DNA of 34,489 nt from Eubacteriales Family XIII. Incertae Sedis bacterium (GCA_031274195.1 JAISQM010000013.1:1-34489); one strand, 5' to 3'; positions 1-8,108 are shown, counted from the stretch's first letter. Program-made: numbers and translations. Notes: a model not told the origin generated them from the sequence alone.

Positions 1-248
1 ATTAAATAGCAGGCATAAAAAATCAGCCCTACGCATAGTTGCCTGAGCTGACTTTCCTGTTTGTATTACCCAAAATATACTGCTTGGAATTAAATGGTGT
101 TTTCGTGCGGTAGCCGTGACAGAATTACATGGGAATTTACGGGGATTTACGGAGAATTACAGAAAAAATAAAAATGGATTACATCCATTTGCAAAGTATA
201 TGGAAACATCTTATTTCGCCAAACTGAAAATCACAGATAGCAAATTGT
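1..248. other. Non-coding, AT-rich stretch with no recognisable gene
   Basis: No open reading frame with a ribosome binding site was found here. The only structure seen is a set of four short imperfect repeats around bases 124-163, listed separately. The stretch probably belongs to the same decayed accessory region as the broken gene that follows. Confidence 0.5.
124..163. repeat. Four imperfect AATTTACGG-type repeats, 10-12 bp apart
   Basis: The core TTAC with flanking A/T and G residues recurs four times (AATTACATGG, AATTTACGGG, ATTTACGGAG, AATTACAGAA). The spacing is 12, 10 and 10 bases, close to one helical turn. This could be a protein-binding array or simple tandem decay. No function can be assigned. 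Confidence 0.5.
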
Positions 249-551
249 AGGAGGCACTCTGATATCAATAACTACGAGCTCACATGGCACGAGTATATTG
301 ATGGGACTTCCAATATATTTTATTTATGAGCGTTGATAGTGATTGTGTATTATCCAGAGGTATATAAACCTGATAGATTCATAGATGGATAGTATCCGAA
401 GTTACTCGACGCTGAAATCACAAGGTTGCTTGACGGTCGGGAGGTCGACAGGGAGCGGCTGAAAGAGACGATTTACAGATACGCGGAGGAAAAATACAGA
501 AATCTGGACGCCTCGGGGATAATAACAGAAATGATCAAAGCGGAGATATGA
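249..551 (+). pseudogene. Decayed small gene (start lost, frameshift, in-frame stop)
   Basis: A consensus AGGAGG is followed eight bases later by an ATA codon where ATG would be expected. It opens a frame reading ISITTSSHGTSILMGL and onward to a stop near base 337. Shifting frame near base 330 continues as VIVYYPEVYKPDRFIDG, hits an amber codon at 390-392, and resumes in the same frame as a charged stretch (LLDGREVDRERLKETIYRYA) ending at a TGA. The pieces together would make a protein of roughly 100 residues with a helical, charged C-terminus. Each piece has protein-like composition, which suggests a gene inactivated by a start mutation, a frameshift and a nonsense mutation. I do not recognise the family. 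The reconstruction is inference; the ribosome binding site and the open stretches are seen directly. Confidence 0.45.
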
Positions 552-596
552 ACCTCATGCCAAAAAAAGGTCAGATAATCGGAAAGGAGCGGGAAA

Positions 597-689
597 ATGC
601 AAGAGATATCAACGCAGATGCAAGCAGGTTTCAAGGATGAATTGCAATGGTATAATGCAAATGCAAAAAAGCGGAGTGGAGAGGAATAG
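597..689 (+). CDS. Small 30-residue ORF directly before the MBL lipoprotein
   Basis: This ORF is too short for the supplied track. It begins MQEISTQMQAGFKDEL, is hydrophilic, ends KKRSGEE, and has AAAGGAG seven bases before its ATG. It stops three bases before the ATG of the lipoprotein gene, whose own GGAGAGGA lies inside the end of this ORF, so translation could be coupled. It has no signal peptide or membrane segment. It may be a real small protein, a translated leader for the next gene, or a remnant of the decayed gene upstream. Function unknown. Confidence 0.4.
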   Translation: MQEISTQMQAGFKDELQWYNANAKKRSGEE

Positions 690-692
690 ATC

Positions 693-1802
693 ATGAAAAT
701 AGTGAATGTGGATGCCGTAAAAACGAATTCCGGGATGACTGTCATCGCAATGGTGATGGTTGCCGTCATGCTGTTTCTGGCCGGATGCTCTGGTTCGGAG
801 CCATCTGAATCGTCCAATCCGCCTACGTCACCTGAAACACAGATATCACCCGATCCTACTACGACATCAGAACCATCGATATCACCCGAGCCGGCTACGA
901 CATCGGAACCATCAATATCTCCCGAACCGACTATGCCACCTGAACCCCCGGCATCGCCGACTCCGCCTTCGCCATCTGCTACAGGGGAGGTCATGGTGAA
1001 AGTGTTTGCCGTGAAAGAGGCATTGTCTGTATTCATCGACACAGGGGAAACGGAGGTCTTGATCGACGGCGGCAACAGCGGTTCAGGAAAGGAAATATCA
1101 AAGGCGATAAACACATACGTCAATGGATCTATCGAATATGTAATTGCCACACATTCACATGCAGATCATGTCGGAGGCTTGGATCGCATTTACGAGGATT
1201 ACGCGGTGAGCCATACGATATATGGAGATACGGGGGACAGCAAGCAGTTTAAGGAATTTTTCGACGCGGCGCGCGGCGAACCGAATTCGGAAATGAAAGA
1301 GGACGTGGACGAAGTGATTCCGCTTGGAGCGGGCATTTCACTCTCCATCCTCGACATATTAGACGGTAGCAAAAATACCAACAACAATTCCGTTATCTCG
1401 GTGCTCAATTGCAATGGAAAGAAAATGCTCGTTACGGGCGACGCCGAGGATCACGAGTCGCAGGATGTAAGAGACCGATTGATCTCGAAATTGGCGAGTG
1501 CCGGTCTGCGGCCGATAGATGTGTACATCGTCGGCCACCACGGATCCGAAACATCGAGCAGCGATGCTTTGCTTGATGTGATTACGCCGACATATGGAAT
1601 CATAAGCAGCTACGGCCCCACGCATAAATCCTATAAAAATCCGGATAGAGATGTCATGGAAAGGTTGATCAGACACAACGTAAAAGTCTATGGTACCTAT
1701 CGGTCGGGCGATGTAACGATCATGTTCAAAGGGAATGAGATCGCGCGGTCCGCGCCCGACAGTGAATTGTTGACCGTGGAGAATTATGGCGCGGCCGCTT
1801 GA
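693..1802 (+). CDS. Secreted lipoprotein with metallo-beta-lactamase fold (ComEC/Rec2-type hydrolase domain)
   Basis: The protein has 369 residues. A hydrophobic N-terminal stretch ends in the lipobox LAGC (Cys32), so it should be lipid-anchored on the outer face of the membrane. Residues ~35-97 are a Pro/Ser/Glu/Thr-rich stalk built from repeats such as SEPSISPEP. The catalytic domain follows: THSHADH (~153-159) is the HxHxDH zinc motif, TGDAE (~248-252) supplies the bridging aspartate, and GHHG (~281-284) a further histidine. This layout matches the stand-alone MBL domain related to the C-terminal part of ComEC, thought to act on DNA or phosphodiesters; that role is inferred from the family. 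The start has GGAGAGGA upstream. The 3' end overlaps the next gene by 17 bases. The substrate cannot be told from the sequence. Confidence 0.82.
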   Translation: MKIVNVDAVKTNSGMTVIAMVMVAVMLFLAGCSGSEPSESSNPPTSPETQISPDPTTTSEPSISPEPATTSEPSISPEPTMPPEPPASPTPPSPSATGEVMVKVFAVKEALSVFIDTGETEVLIDGGNSGSGKEISKAINTYVNGSIEYVIATHSHADHVGGLDRIYEDYAVSHTIYGDTGDSKQFKEFFDAARGEPNSEMKEDVDEVIPLGAGISLSILDILDGSKNTNNNSVISVLNCNGKKMLVTGDAEDHESQDVRDRLISKLASAGLRPIDVYIVGHHGSETSSSDALLDVITPTYGIISSYGPTHKSYKNPDRDVMERLIRHNVKVYGTYRSGDVTIMFKGNEIARSAPDSELLTVENYGAAA

Positions 1803-3273
1803 AATTGAAGGATGGAATCCAAATGATACCATTCATACGATTTGCGCTTATGCCAATGATTTTAACAATACAAACGGCGGTTATGTCGTGATTGGTGTTG
1901 AAGAGAAGCGTGGCCGACCGGTGCTTCCACCGTGCGGTGTCGATGTTAATGTTATTGATAAGATACAGCAGGAGATATTTCAGTATTGCAATGAAATTGA
2001 GCCGCGATATATTCCTCGCATCGAGATTGAGGAAAGGGATGGGAATTATATTATTTATCTATGGTGTCCGGCTGGGGACAGTGGTCCATATACTGCGCCT
2101 AATGACGTTTTGTCAAAAGATAAAGAGAATAAGTTCGGAGATTACTGGATAAAACCCGCTTCTGTAAAAACAAAAGCAAAAGGTGATGAAATAGCCGAGT
2201 TGTATGACAAATTTAATTCTGTCCCATTTGATGATCGTATTAACAGGAAAGCTACTGTCGATGATATATCGTATGGTTACCTTGAAGAGTTTATAAGCCA
2301 AAGCGATAGTGCACTTCTTGAAGTCAAGAAAAATATGCAGAAGGAGGATTTGCTGCTTTCTTTGGAGGTGGCCGATGAAACTGATGCCGGTATAGATATC
2401 CGAAACATCGGAATTTTAATGTTTTGCGATCGCCCGGATAAATTTATTCCTGGTGCTCAGATTGAGATTGTTCATTTTCGCACAGTTGACCGGGAGGCCG
2501 GAGATTTTACCGAAATGACATATCAGGGACCAATACAGGAACAGATTCGTAGGGCATTAGGTGATATTACTGTAATAGCTGTGATGGAAAAAGTCGTAAA
2601 ACATGATGATCGTCCTGAAGCCAGTCGTTTTTTTACTTACCCTTTGGCGGCAATTGAGGAAGCATTGGTAAATTCCGTATTTCATAAATCATATAAAATC
2701 CCTGAACCTGTCGAGGTTCGTATCTATACTGACGAGATTAAGATTTTGAATTATCCCGGTCCTGATAAAGATATCGATATGGAGAAACTGTCTAAGGGGT
2801 TGGTAATTCCGCGTCGCTATCGAAATCGGCGCATAGGTGAATTCCTGAAAGAAATTGATCTCTCAGAAAAAAGAGCGACCGGTATCACAAAAATATTAAG
2901 TGCGCTTGAGGCGAACGGTTCACCTTCGCCGGAATTTGAAACAAATGATGATCGGAGCTATATGATTACTACGTTCAAAGTGCATACGGGTTTTAATCAG
3001 AATGAACTTCCGGGCATTTCCATGTATGCTGATAATAAGTCAGAGGGTAAAGCGGTAAATAGCGGTAAGATAGCGGTAAATAGCGGTAACGAAAAATATG
3101 ATAAAATCCTACAATATATTCGAGAAAAGGGCTCGATTAGTAATGCCGAAGGCAGAGAGTTACTGGAGTTGGCTGAATCAACGACAAGAAAACTACTGTC
3201 TGCAATGGTCGCAGAGGGTTACATTGAGTCAACAGGGAATTATCGTGACCGGAGATATCTTATTGTTGAATGA
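1786..3273 (+). CDS. AlbA_2 / RecG-like ATP-binding protein, N-terminally truncated
   Basis: The protein has 495 residues. Residues ~12-130 match an AlbA_2 (Schlafen-type) domain (TICAYANDFNNTNGGYVVIGVEE). Residues ~285-330 resemble the HATPase_c_4 region, with EEALVNSVFHKSY as the N-box-like motif. The last ~65 residues look like a winged helix. Family members usually carry an N-terminal segment with a V-E-F-K-E-x-W-type motif; here the protein starts inside it (LEIEGWNPND) and an in-frame TGA lies 13 bases before the ATG. A GGAGA sits four bases before the ATG, so translation is plausible. GC content is visibly lower than in the core genes, pointing to transfer. Such proteins are usually described as transcriptional regulators or accessory-island proteins; the biochemical role is not established. 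It overlaps the lipoprotein gene. Confidence 0.8.
   Translation: MARPLEIEGWNPNDTIHTICAYANDFNNTNGGYVVIGVEEKRGRPVLPPCGVDVNVIDKIQQEIFQYCNEIEPRYIPRIEIEERDGNYIIYLWCPAGDSGPYTAPNDVLSKDKENKFGDYWIKPASVKTKAKGDEIAELYDKFNSVPFDDRINRKATVDDISYGYLEEFISQSDSALLEVKKNMQKEDLLLSLEVADETDAGIDIRNIGILMFCDRPDKFIPGAQIEIVHFRTVDREAGDFTEMTYQGPIQEQIRRALGDITVIAVMEKVVKHDDRPEASRFFTYPLAAIEEALVNSVFHKSYKIPEPVEVRIYTDEIKILNYPGPDKDIDMEKLSKGLVIPRRYRNRRIGEFLKEIDLSEKRATGITKILSALEANGSPSPEFETNDDRSYMITTFKVHTGFNQNELPGISMYADNKSEGKAVNSGKIAVNSGNEKYDKILQYIREKGSISNAEGRELLELAESTTRKLLSAMVAEGYIESTGNYRDRRYLIVE
3051..3090 (+). repeat. Four AGCGGTAA repeats inside the ATPase gene
   Basis: AGCGGTAA occurs four times at intervals of 10, 11 and 10 bases, giving a 21-base higher-order unit that encodes the tandem AVNSG peptide repeat. 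It lies in the linker between the ATPase-like region and the C-terminal winged helix. Short peptide repeats in this linker are common in AlbA_2/RecG-like proteins, and slippage here would lengthen or shorten the linker. Confidence 0.8.
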
Positions 3274-3370
3274 AGGCAAGTAATCTTGACGATTTTCCTG
3301 AAAGCGTTGGAATTTAACCGTTTTGCCTATGATATCTTTTTTGACAACAAGTTACATACGGTGTGTCAAA

Positions 3371-4054
3371 TCATACGTCCCTTTGACACGTCGGTTTGTG
3401 CACGCGCCTGTCCAAGAAATACAGTCCGTGGCTAAGCAACAGGAAAACGATGAGGAGCGCGCCGATGTAGAGAATTGATTGGACACCGATTCTGTCGAAA
3501 TCGAAGAAGAAGTAGGGGAAGCGCACGGGAGCGCCGTCCTCCGCGGACTGCCTGTAGACATAGCCTAAGAGTCCGGCGGCCGACGAGAAAGCCATGTAGA
3601 GCAGCGGGTAGATCACCACGAGATAGACATCGCGATATTTCAGATGGCGCGCGTCCGTGAACAGAATGTAGTCTATCAGGCACAGGAGCGGCGCGATGAG
3701 GTGCACGGAGAGATTGCCGAAGCTCCACAGCGGGAAGTCGTCGGTCATAAACGGCACGAGCAAGGTCCAAAATACGACCAACGTCAATAGCAGATCGACT
3801 GCGCAAACCATCTCAAACCGCGCAAAATATCCGGTCTTGCCGATTTTTCCATCCTGCAATAGCCCTTTTGCCGTGCGGCAGATGAGCACCGCGAACAAAA
3901 TCAGCGCCAACAGATTGCTCTGAGTCGTGTAGTACATGAAAGCGGCAAAGGACATACCGCCGTGAAAGATATTCAATTCGATCGCCAATCCGAGAAAGAT
4001 CAGGACGAAGCATCCAATTCTGAATCCGAGCGCAACGACTCTGTTATGTATCAT
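3371..4054 (-). CDS. Pr6Pr / FAR-17a-AIG1-like integral membrane protein
   Basis: The protein has 227 residues from the chosen start MIHNRVVAL and about six or seven hydrophobic segments. The motif YYTTQSNLL and the later VHLIAPLL plus YPLLYMAF pattern fit the Pr6Pr family, relatives of the eukaryotic AIG1/ADTRP proteins. Those use a membrane-embedded threonine and histidine to hydrolyse fatty-acid esters, and both residues have candidates here. The bacterial function is unknown. I chose this start rather than the ORF start because AAAGGAG lies six bases upstream of this ATG; the longer form adds 21 residues without a good site. It stands alone, downstream of the lipoprotein gene's terminator on the same strand. 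Confidence 0.75.
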   Translation of the reverse strand: MIHNRVVALGFRIGCFVLIFLGLAIELNIFHGGMSFAAFMYYTTQSNLLALILFAVLICRTAKGLLQDGKIGKTGYFARFEMVCAVDLLLTLVVFWTLLVPFMTDDFPLWSFGNLSVHLIAPLLCLIDYILFTDARHLKYRDVYLVVIYPLLYMAFSSAAGLLGYVYRQSAEDGAPVRFPYFFFDFDRIGVQSILYIGALLIVFLLLSHGLYFLDRRVHKPTCQRDV

Positions 4055-4246
4055 ATTTTGCTCCTTTCCGCCGCACATTTCCATACCTATGAACAATTCC
4101 CGATTTAAGAATAACATGATAGAAGTTGATTGTAAATATTTTTATTGTGTTACCGACCGAGCAATTAAGGTGGACAGTCCCGCTATACGTTCCCCTGTCA
4201 CATATCTCTTGAGTTTTCGCAAAATCGACGGTGTGGAATTACTTGC

Positions 4247-4278
4247 AAAAGTTCCCGCAAGATATGCGGGAACTTTTT
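4247..4278. terminator. Rho-independent terminator, likely bidirectional
   Basis: A perfect 13-bp stem (AAAAGTTCCCGCA with its complement) encloses a five-base loop. T runs follow on both strands. It lies about 50 bases past the stop codon of the minus-strand DUF4854 lipoprotein and separates it from the Pr6Pr gene. Confidence 0.85.
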
Positions 4279-4325
4279 AGAAGCGTCATTATACAATCAT
4301 TTGATGAAAAAGACGCTGTGGGAAA

Positions 4326-4763
4326 TTATTCAATTACGAGCGAATACAATTCGCTTCCGTCGCTATTAAGATACACGTATTTCACCTGAGGATTTTTAAT
4401 GCCGGATTTTTTCATTTCAGGAATTATGGCAGATTCGGCCGTTTGCTTCAAAGTGCTTTCTTGTTTCTCAAGAGCAGATGCTTGAGCCTTATCAACGTCG
4501 ATTTTGAATTTGTAAGTATAGACCAACGTCGTACCTTCACCTGAAACGGTTAATTCCATCGTATCGCCCAACGCTTCTTTCATTGAGTTCAACGCATCTT
4601 TTGACGCATCAATATATTCCTCCAGTTTTGGATCAATGCTTCCGCTGCCGGCGGCCTTATCGCTATCGGCAGCCTTACTGTCGCCGGACGCCTTACCGCA
4701 TCCTGATAAAGCCACAACCGACACCATAAGCAGTACGAGTAATATTGAAAAAGTTTTTTTCAT
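4326..4763 (-). CDS. DUF4854-type lipoprotein
   Basis: The protein has 145 residues. The signal peptide MKKTFSILLVLLMVSVVALSGC ends in a lipobox (Cys22). A short Ser/Asp/Ala/Lys linker follows, then a compact domain with TLVYTYKFK and a final strand VKYVYLNSDGSELYSL. This matches my recollection of DUF4854, a small secreted domain common in Clostridia with no known function. The start MKKTF is used because AGGAGG lies seven bases upstream; the longer ORF start (MQEIKTGG) includes the ribosome binding site. It has its own promoter and terminator, so it is probably monocistronic. Confidence 0.75.
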   Translation of the reverse strand: MKKTFSILLVLLMVSVVALSGCGKASGDSKAADSDKAAGSGSIDPKLEEYIDASKDALNSMKEALGDTMELTVSGEGTTLVYTYKFKIDVDKAQASALEKQESTLKQTAESAIIPEMKKSGIKNPQVKYVYLNSDGSELYSLVIE

Positions 4764-4953
4764 TTTTAAACCTCCTGTTTTTATTTCTTGCACTTCGATA
4801 AACCGAAGCCCGAGTGTGTTACATTTTTGATTTGTGTAACGTATTATTAAAAAGGATATCAGTAGGGAAATAGCTGGAAATCAATTCTTTCACGAAAGTG
4901 AGATCTGTTTTATTCAAGCTGTTGCTCTTTTAGATAATGCTTTTTATATTAAT

Positions 4954-4982
4954 ATTATACATGATTTAATCGGTATTGGCAA
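4954..4982 (-). promoter_or_regulatory. Sigma-A-type promoter for the DUF4854 lipoprotein
   Basis: On the minus strand TTGCCA and TATAAT are separated by exactly 17 bases. Transcription would start about 185 bases before the lipoprotein ATG, leaving a long 5' leader. That leader contains a GTTACA/TGTAAC inverted repeat and a CTTCG/CGAAG hairpin of unknown meaning. The rest of the 324-base gap holds no gene. Confidence 0.7.
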
Positions 4983-5087
4983 GAGATTTCCATTTATGTA
5001 CTGTGGTTGACAGTTGCCCGCGTAAAAACGCAGATTGAAGTGAAAGCTGTCCCCGCTTGAAGATATCCTATCCCGCCCGCTATGATA

Positions 5088-6770
5088 TCATCCTCCGAAG
5101 ATGTTTCCGAAGATGCCGCGAATCCACTCGGAGTAGGCGGTCAGATTGAGGATTCCAAGATTGCCAAGGGTGCCGAGCGCGATGGAACCGGCGAGCAGGA
5201 TGGCTACGAGCAACGCAATGCGTTTGTCGCCGCCGACGGTCGCCATTGTTGACGAAACGCTATCGTCGCTATCCTCTCCGACGATTATCGGTCTGGGCGA
5301 GCCGAATCCCTTCCGCTTGCGTTTTGGGACATCGTCCTTTTTCTTCTTCTCGGCCTTTGTCTGCTTGGACTGTTTAACCCGAGATTTGGACGCTTTCGTG
5401 GTGGACGGCTTTGCGGACGCGTCCTCCACCGGCCCGAACATCTGATGAATCCGCTCCTCGAAGGATGCGTCGTCCTCGTTCGTTCCTTTTGTAATCGCAG
5501 GCCCGAATATCTTAGTGATACGTGCTTCGAGCGCCGTATCGGCGCTTTCACGCGTAGGTGTGGGCGCAGGTGCGGGTGCGGGCGTTTCTATCTTCTTCGC
5601 AACGGGTTCCGCGGGTTTCTTCTCGGGAGCTTCTACGGGAACTGAGGTGGGCTTGAACACGCGACTGAGACGCTCCTCAATCTCGATATCGGCGCTTTTG
5701 CCCTCTGTGTGCGTGGGGATGCGCTCGAATTTTTCTTCAAACGCCTGCGCGTTCGACTGTCTCGCCGTGACTTCCTTCTCGATGGGCTTGAATTTATCGG
5801 TGATCTCCTTCACCTGCGGTCGATTTGTGTCGAACGCGATGCTTCCGCCCTTAGCGCGTCGGCCGAATGTCTGCGCTGTTTCCTGCAAGAAATCCTCATC
5901 GGCGGATTTGAGCTGCACATTAGGCGCGGACTCTGCTTCGGTCGTGGATTCTTTCGGAGCAGCGAGCTTCGGTGTAACGGCAGGCTCTTTCGCGGAAACA
6001 GGCTCCGTTACAGCGGCAGGCTTCGGCGTAACAACAGATTCCTTTGCGGTAGCGGGTGTTGCCGTCTCGAACGGAGCGGCGACGGATGCCAATGCGTCGA
6101 ATGGCGTCGCGAAAGGTGCTGCGTTCGTTGATTTCGCCGCAGGCGCTTCCGTGCGCGGAGCCGGAGCGGGCAGCGGTTCGGCGGCCGCCTCGGGTGTCGC
6201 GATGGGCGCGGTCGGTTCTGTCGTGGGAACGGGCGCGGTCGCTTCAGGCGCAGGAATGGTAAAGGGCTGCGCAAAGCCATCCGCTCCTGCCGCCTGCCCA
6301 AATATGGAATCCATGCTGAAAGGGGTGGCTGTGGGTGCTTCCGTGCGCGGAGTCGGAGCGGGCAGCGGTTCGGCGGCTGTTTCGACTGTCTCGGCGGAAT
6401 TGATTTGCTCCGCTGCGGGGAGGGCAAAGGGATGTACAAAGGCGGGCGATCCTGCCACCTGTTTGAATATAGAGTCGATGCCGAATGATGCGGGAGGTGC
6501 CTGAGGCTTTTTGGATTCAGATGTTTCGAGCGGTACGTCGGCTCCGGAACCAAGCGGGATGTTCTGTTCGCGCAGTAGCGCGGAGAGTTTTTTCTCCACG
6601 ATGGAATTTACATATTCTTCGATATCGCTCAGCTTGATTTTGCCATCGGCATCCACGTAGGATTTCTCGTCCTCATCTGTTGCGCGATTTTCCGCATCCG
6701 GGCTGACATCGGCGGCAAATATAGCCTCCCTGTATTGGCGTTTTATTTTTTCAAAATCGTTATCACTCAT
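5088..6770 (-). CDS. Tail-anchored Ala/Pro-rich protein with repeated short motifs
   Basis: The protein has 560 residues from MSDNDFEKIKRQ. The N-terminal ~75 residues are charged and predicted helical. A long Ala/Pro/Thr-rich, probably disordered region contains two copies of DSIF(K/G)QxAGxxxFxxPF. Residues ~359-447 hold three copies of an E-(E/A)-R-(I/L)-x3-F-(G/K)-P motif (IEERLSRVFKP, LEARITKIFGP, FEERIHQMFGP). A very basic stretch precedes a single membrane segment (~517-541) and a short amphipathic tail (WIRGIFGNIFGG). By the positive-inside rule the bulk is cytoplasmic. I recognise no family; it looks like a membrane-tethered scaffold. The start is fixed by the promoter, whose predicted start point lies downstream of the longer ORF's first codon, and by GAGGTG six bases before this ATG. 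High GC and Ala/Pro bias make long antisense ORFs here. Confidence 0.75.
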   Translation of the reverse strand: MSDNDFEKIKRQYREAIFAADVSPDAENRATDEDEKSYVDADGKIKLSDIEEYVNSIVEKKLSALLREQNIPLGSGADVPLETSESKKPQAPPASFGIDSIFKQVAGSPAFVHPFALPAAEQINSAETVETAAEPLPAPTPRTEAPTATPFSMDSIFGQAAGADGFAQPFTIPAPEATAPVPTTEPTAPIATPEAAAEPLPAPAPRTEAPAAKSTNAAPFATPFDALASVAAPFETATPATAKESVVTPKPAAVTEPVSAKEPAVTPKLAAPKESTTEAESAPNVQLKSADEDFLQETAQTFGRRAKGGSIAFDTNRPQVKEITDKFKPIEKEVTARQSNAQAFEEKFERIPTHTEGKSADIEIEERLSRVFKPTSVPVEAPEKKPAEPVAKKIETPAPAPAPTPTRESADTALEARITKIFGPAITKGTNEDDASFEERIHQMFGPVEDASAKPSTTKASKSRVKQSKQTKAEKKKKDDVPKRKRKGFGSPRPIIVGEDSDDSVSSTMATVGGDKRIALLVAILLAGSIALGTLGNLGILNLTAYSEWIRGIFGNIFGG

Positions 6771-6794
6771 CATCCTCACCTCTGTTTCCATTAA

Positions 6795-6823
6795 ATGATA
6801 TCAACCAACAAACGGAATGTCAA
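6795..6823 (-). promoter_or_regulatory. Sigma-A-type promoter for the tail-anchored protein
   Basis: On the minus strand consensus TTGACA and TATCAT are 17 bases apart. The predicted start point is ~18 bases before the ATG of MSDNDF, so the leader is short and only holds the ribosome binding site. It lies between the DUF1015 gene and the scaffold gene, so the latter can be transcribed independently of xdhC. Confidence 0.75.
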
Positions 6824-6869
6824 ACATTGCGTCCCACTGATTGTATGAAGTTTGGCCTCGGATTTCGCG

Positions 6870-8108
6870 TCATAACGCGTGCACGAACAGTCCGCTGAGC
6901 AGTTTCGGCTCGAACCATGTGCTCTTGGGCGGCATGACTTGACCCGCGTCCGCGATGTCCATCAGTTCGTCCACCGATGTCGGGTGCAGGGAAAAAGCGA
7001 CGGCCATATCCGCATGTACGCGTTTTTCCAATTCCTCTACGCCCCGAATGCCGCCGATGAAATCGATTCGCGCGTTCGTCCGAGGATCTTCAACGCCGAG
7101 GATGGGGGATAGCAGATTGTCCTGAAGAATGGAGACATCCAGCCGCGCTACGGGGTCTGTGTCTTTCCATGTTAGCGGACGGGCGGTGAGCCTGTACCAA
7201 CGGTTTTTGAGATACATGCCGAACACGTGGGGATGTTCGGGACGAACGGGGCTGTCCGCCGTTGTGATGTCAAAGCGCTCGCCCACACGGGCGAGAAATG
7301 CGTCGCCGTCCAGACCGTTCAGGTCACGAACGACACGGTTGTAGTCTAATATGCGCAGTTCGTCGGATGAGAACAGGACGGCGAGGAAGTAGTTGAATTC
7401 CTCATCGCCCGTATAGCCGGGATTTGCTTCACGTCTCATCCGCGCGACGCGAATCGCTGAAGCGCAACGGTGATGTCCGTCCGCGATGTAGAGGGCGTCC
7501 ATACCGGCGAGAATTTGCGCGAGATTTGCGATCACGCGGGCATCGTCCACGATCCACGCTTCGTTTCTCACGCCTTCGACGCTCATAAAATCATAGAGCG
7601 GCGCGTGTTTCGCCGTCCAATCGCTCTTGATCTGTTCCAAGGCCGCGTCGGGTCGGTGTGTCAGAAAGATGGGGCCGGTGTTTGCGTTCAGCGCGTCGAC
7701 GTGACGTATGCGGTCGGCTTCTTTGTCCGCGCGTGTCAGTTCATGTTTTTTAATGCGGCCTTCTATATAGTCGTCCGCGGACGGACAACCCACGATACCC
7801 GTCTGCGCCCGGCCGTCCATCGTGAGCCTATAAATGTAGAAATGAGATTCCTCGTCCTGCTTCAATATACCGTTGGATTGCAGATTGGCGTAGTTTTCGC
7901 GAGCCTTTTCGTAGACCGTCGCGTCGTATGGATCGGTGCCGGGCGGCAGGTCTATTTCTGCCTTATCGACATGGAGAAAGCTGTGGGGATTGTCCGCTGC
8001 CATCGCCCGCGCTTCGTCGCTGTTCATCACGTCGTAGGGGAGGGCGGCTACCCGCGCCGCGTATTCTTTCGTCGGACGTATCGCCCGAAATGGTCTTACT
8101 GTAAGCAT
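6870..8108 (-). CDS. DUF1015 family protein
   Basis: The protein has 412 residues and starts MLTVRPFRAIRP, the usual N-terminus of DUF1015. The hallmark YIADGHHRCASA lies at ~207-218. Length and conserved blocks (LPYDVMNSDEA; YIYRL; IEGRIKKHE) fit the family. The biochemical function is unknown; some family members are encoded next to serine biosynthesis genes, but here it is coupled to xdhC instead. The track's 510-residue version is wrong: it extends into the xdhC gene in another frame. The true ATG overlaps the xdhC stop by one base (TGATG), a sign of translational coupling. Confidence 0.85.
   Translation of the reverse strand: MLTVRPFRAIRPTKEYAARVAALPYDVMNSDEARAMAADNPHSFLHVDKAEIDLPPGTDPYDATVYEKARENYANLQSNGILKQDEESHFYIYRLTMDGRAQTGIVGCPSADDYIEGRIKKHELTRADKEADRIRHVDALNANTGPIFLTHRPDAALEQIKSDWTAKHAPLYDFMSVEGVRNEAWIVDDARVIANLAQILAGMDALYIADGHHRCASAIRVARMRREANPGYTGDEEFNYFLAVLFSSDELRILDYNRVVRDLNGLDGDAFLARVGERFDITTADSPVRPEHPHVFGMYLKNRWYRLTARPLTWKDTDPVARLDVSILQDNLLSPILGVEDPRTNARIDFIGGIRGVEELEKRVHADMAVAFSLHPTSVDELMDIADAGQVMPPKSTWFEPKLLSGLFVHAL

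Noticed and set aside
473-1150. 225-residue minus-strand ORF with Gly/Asp/Ser repeats
   Set aside because: The repeats are the reverse reading of the Pro/Ser stalk of the MBL lipoprotein.
3341-3368. TTGACA...TGTCAA inverted repeat after the ATPase gene as a terminator
   Set aside because: The stem is only six or seven bases with a long loop, and there is no T run on the right side for either neighbouring gene.
5515-6504. 329-residue plus-strand ORF rich in Ala/Gly/Ser/Val
   Set aside because: It is antisense to the Ala/Pro-rich tail-anchored protein; its composition is the mirror of that biased sequence, and the minus-strand gene has a promoter, ribosome binding site and membrane segment.
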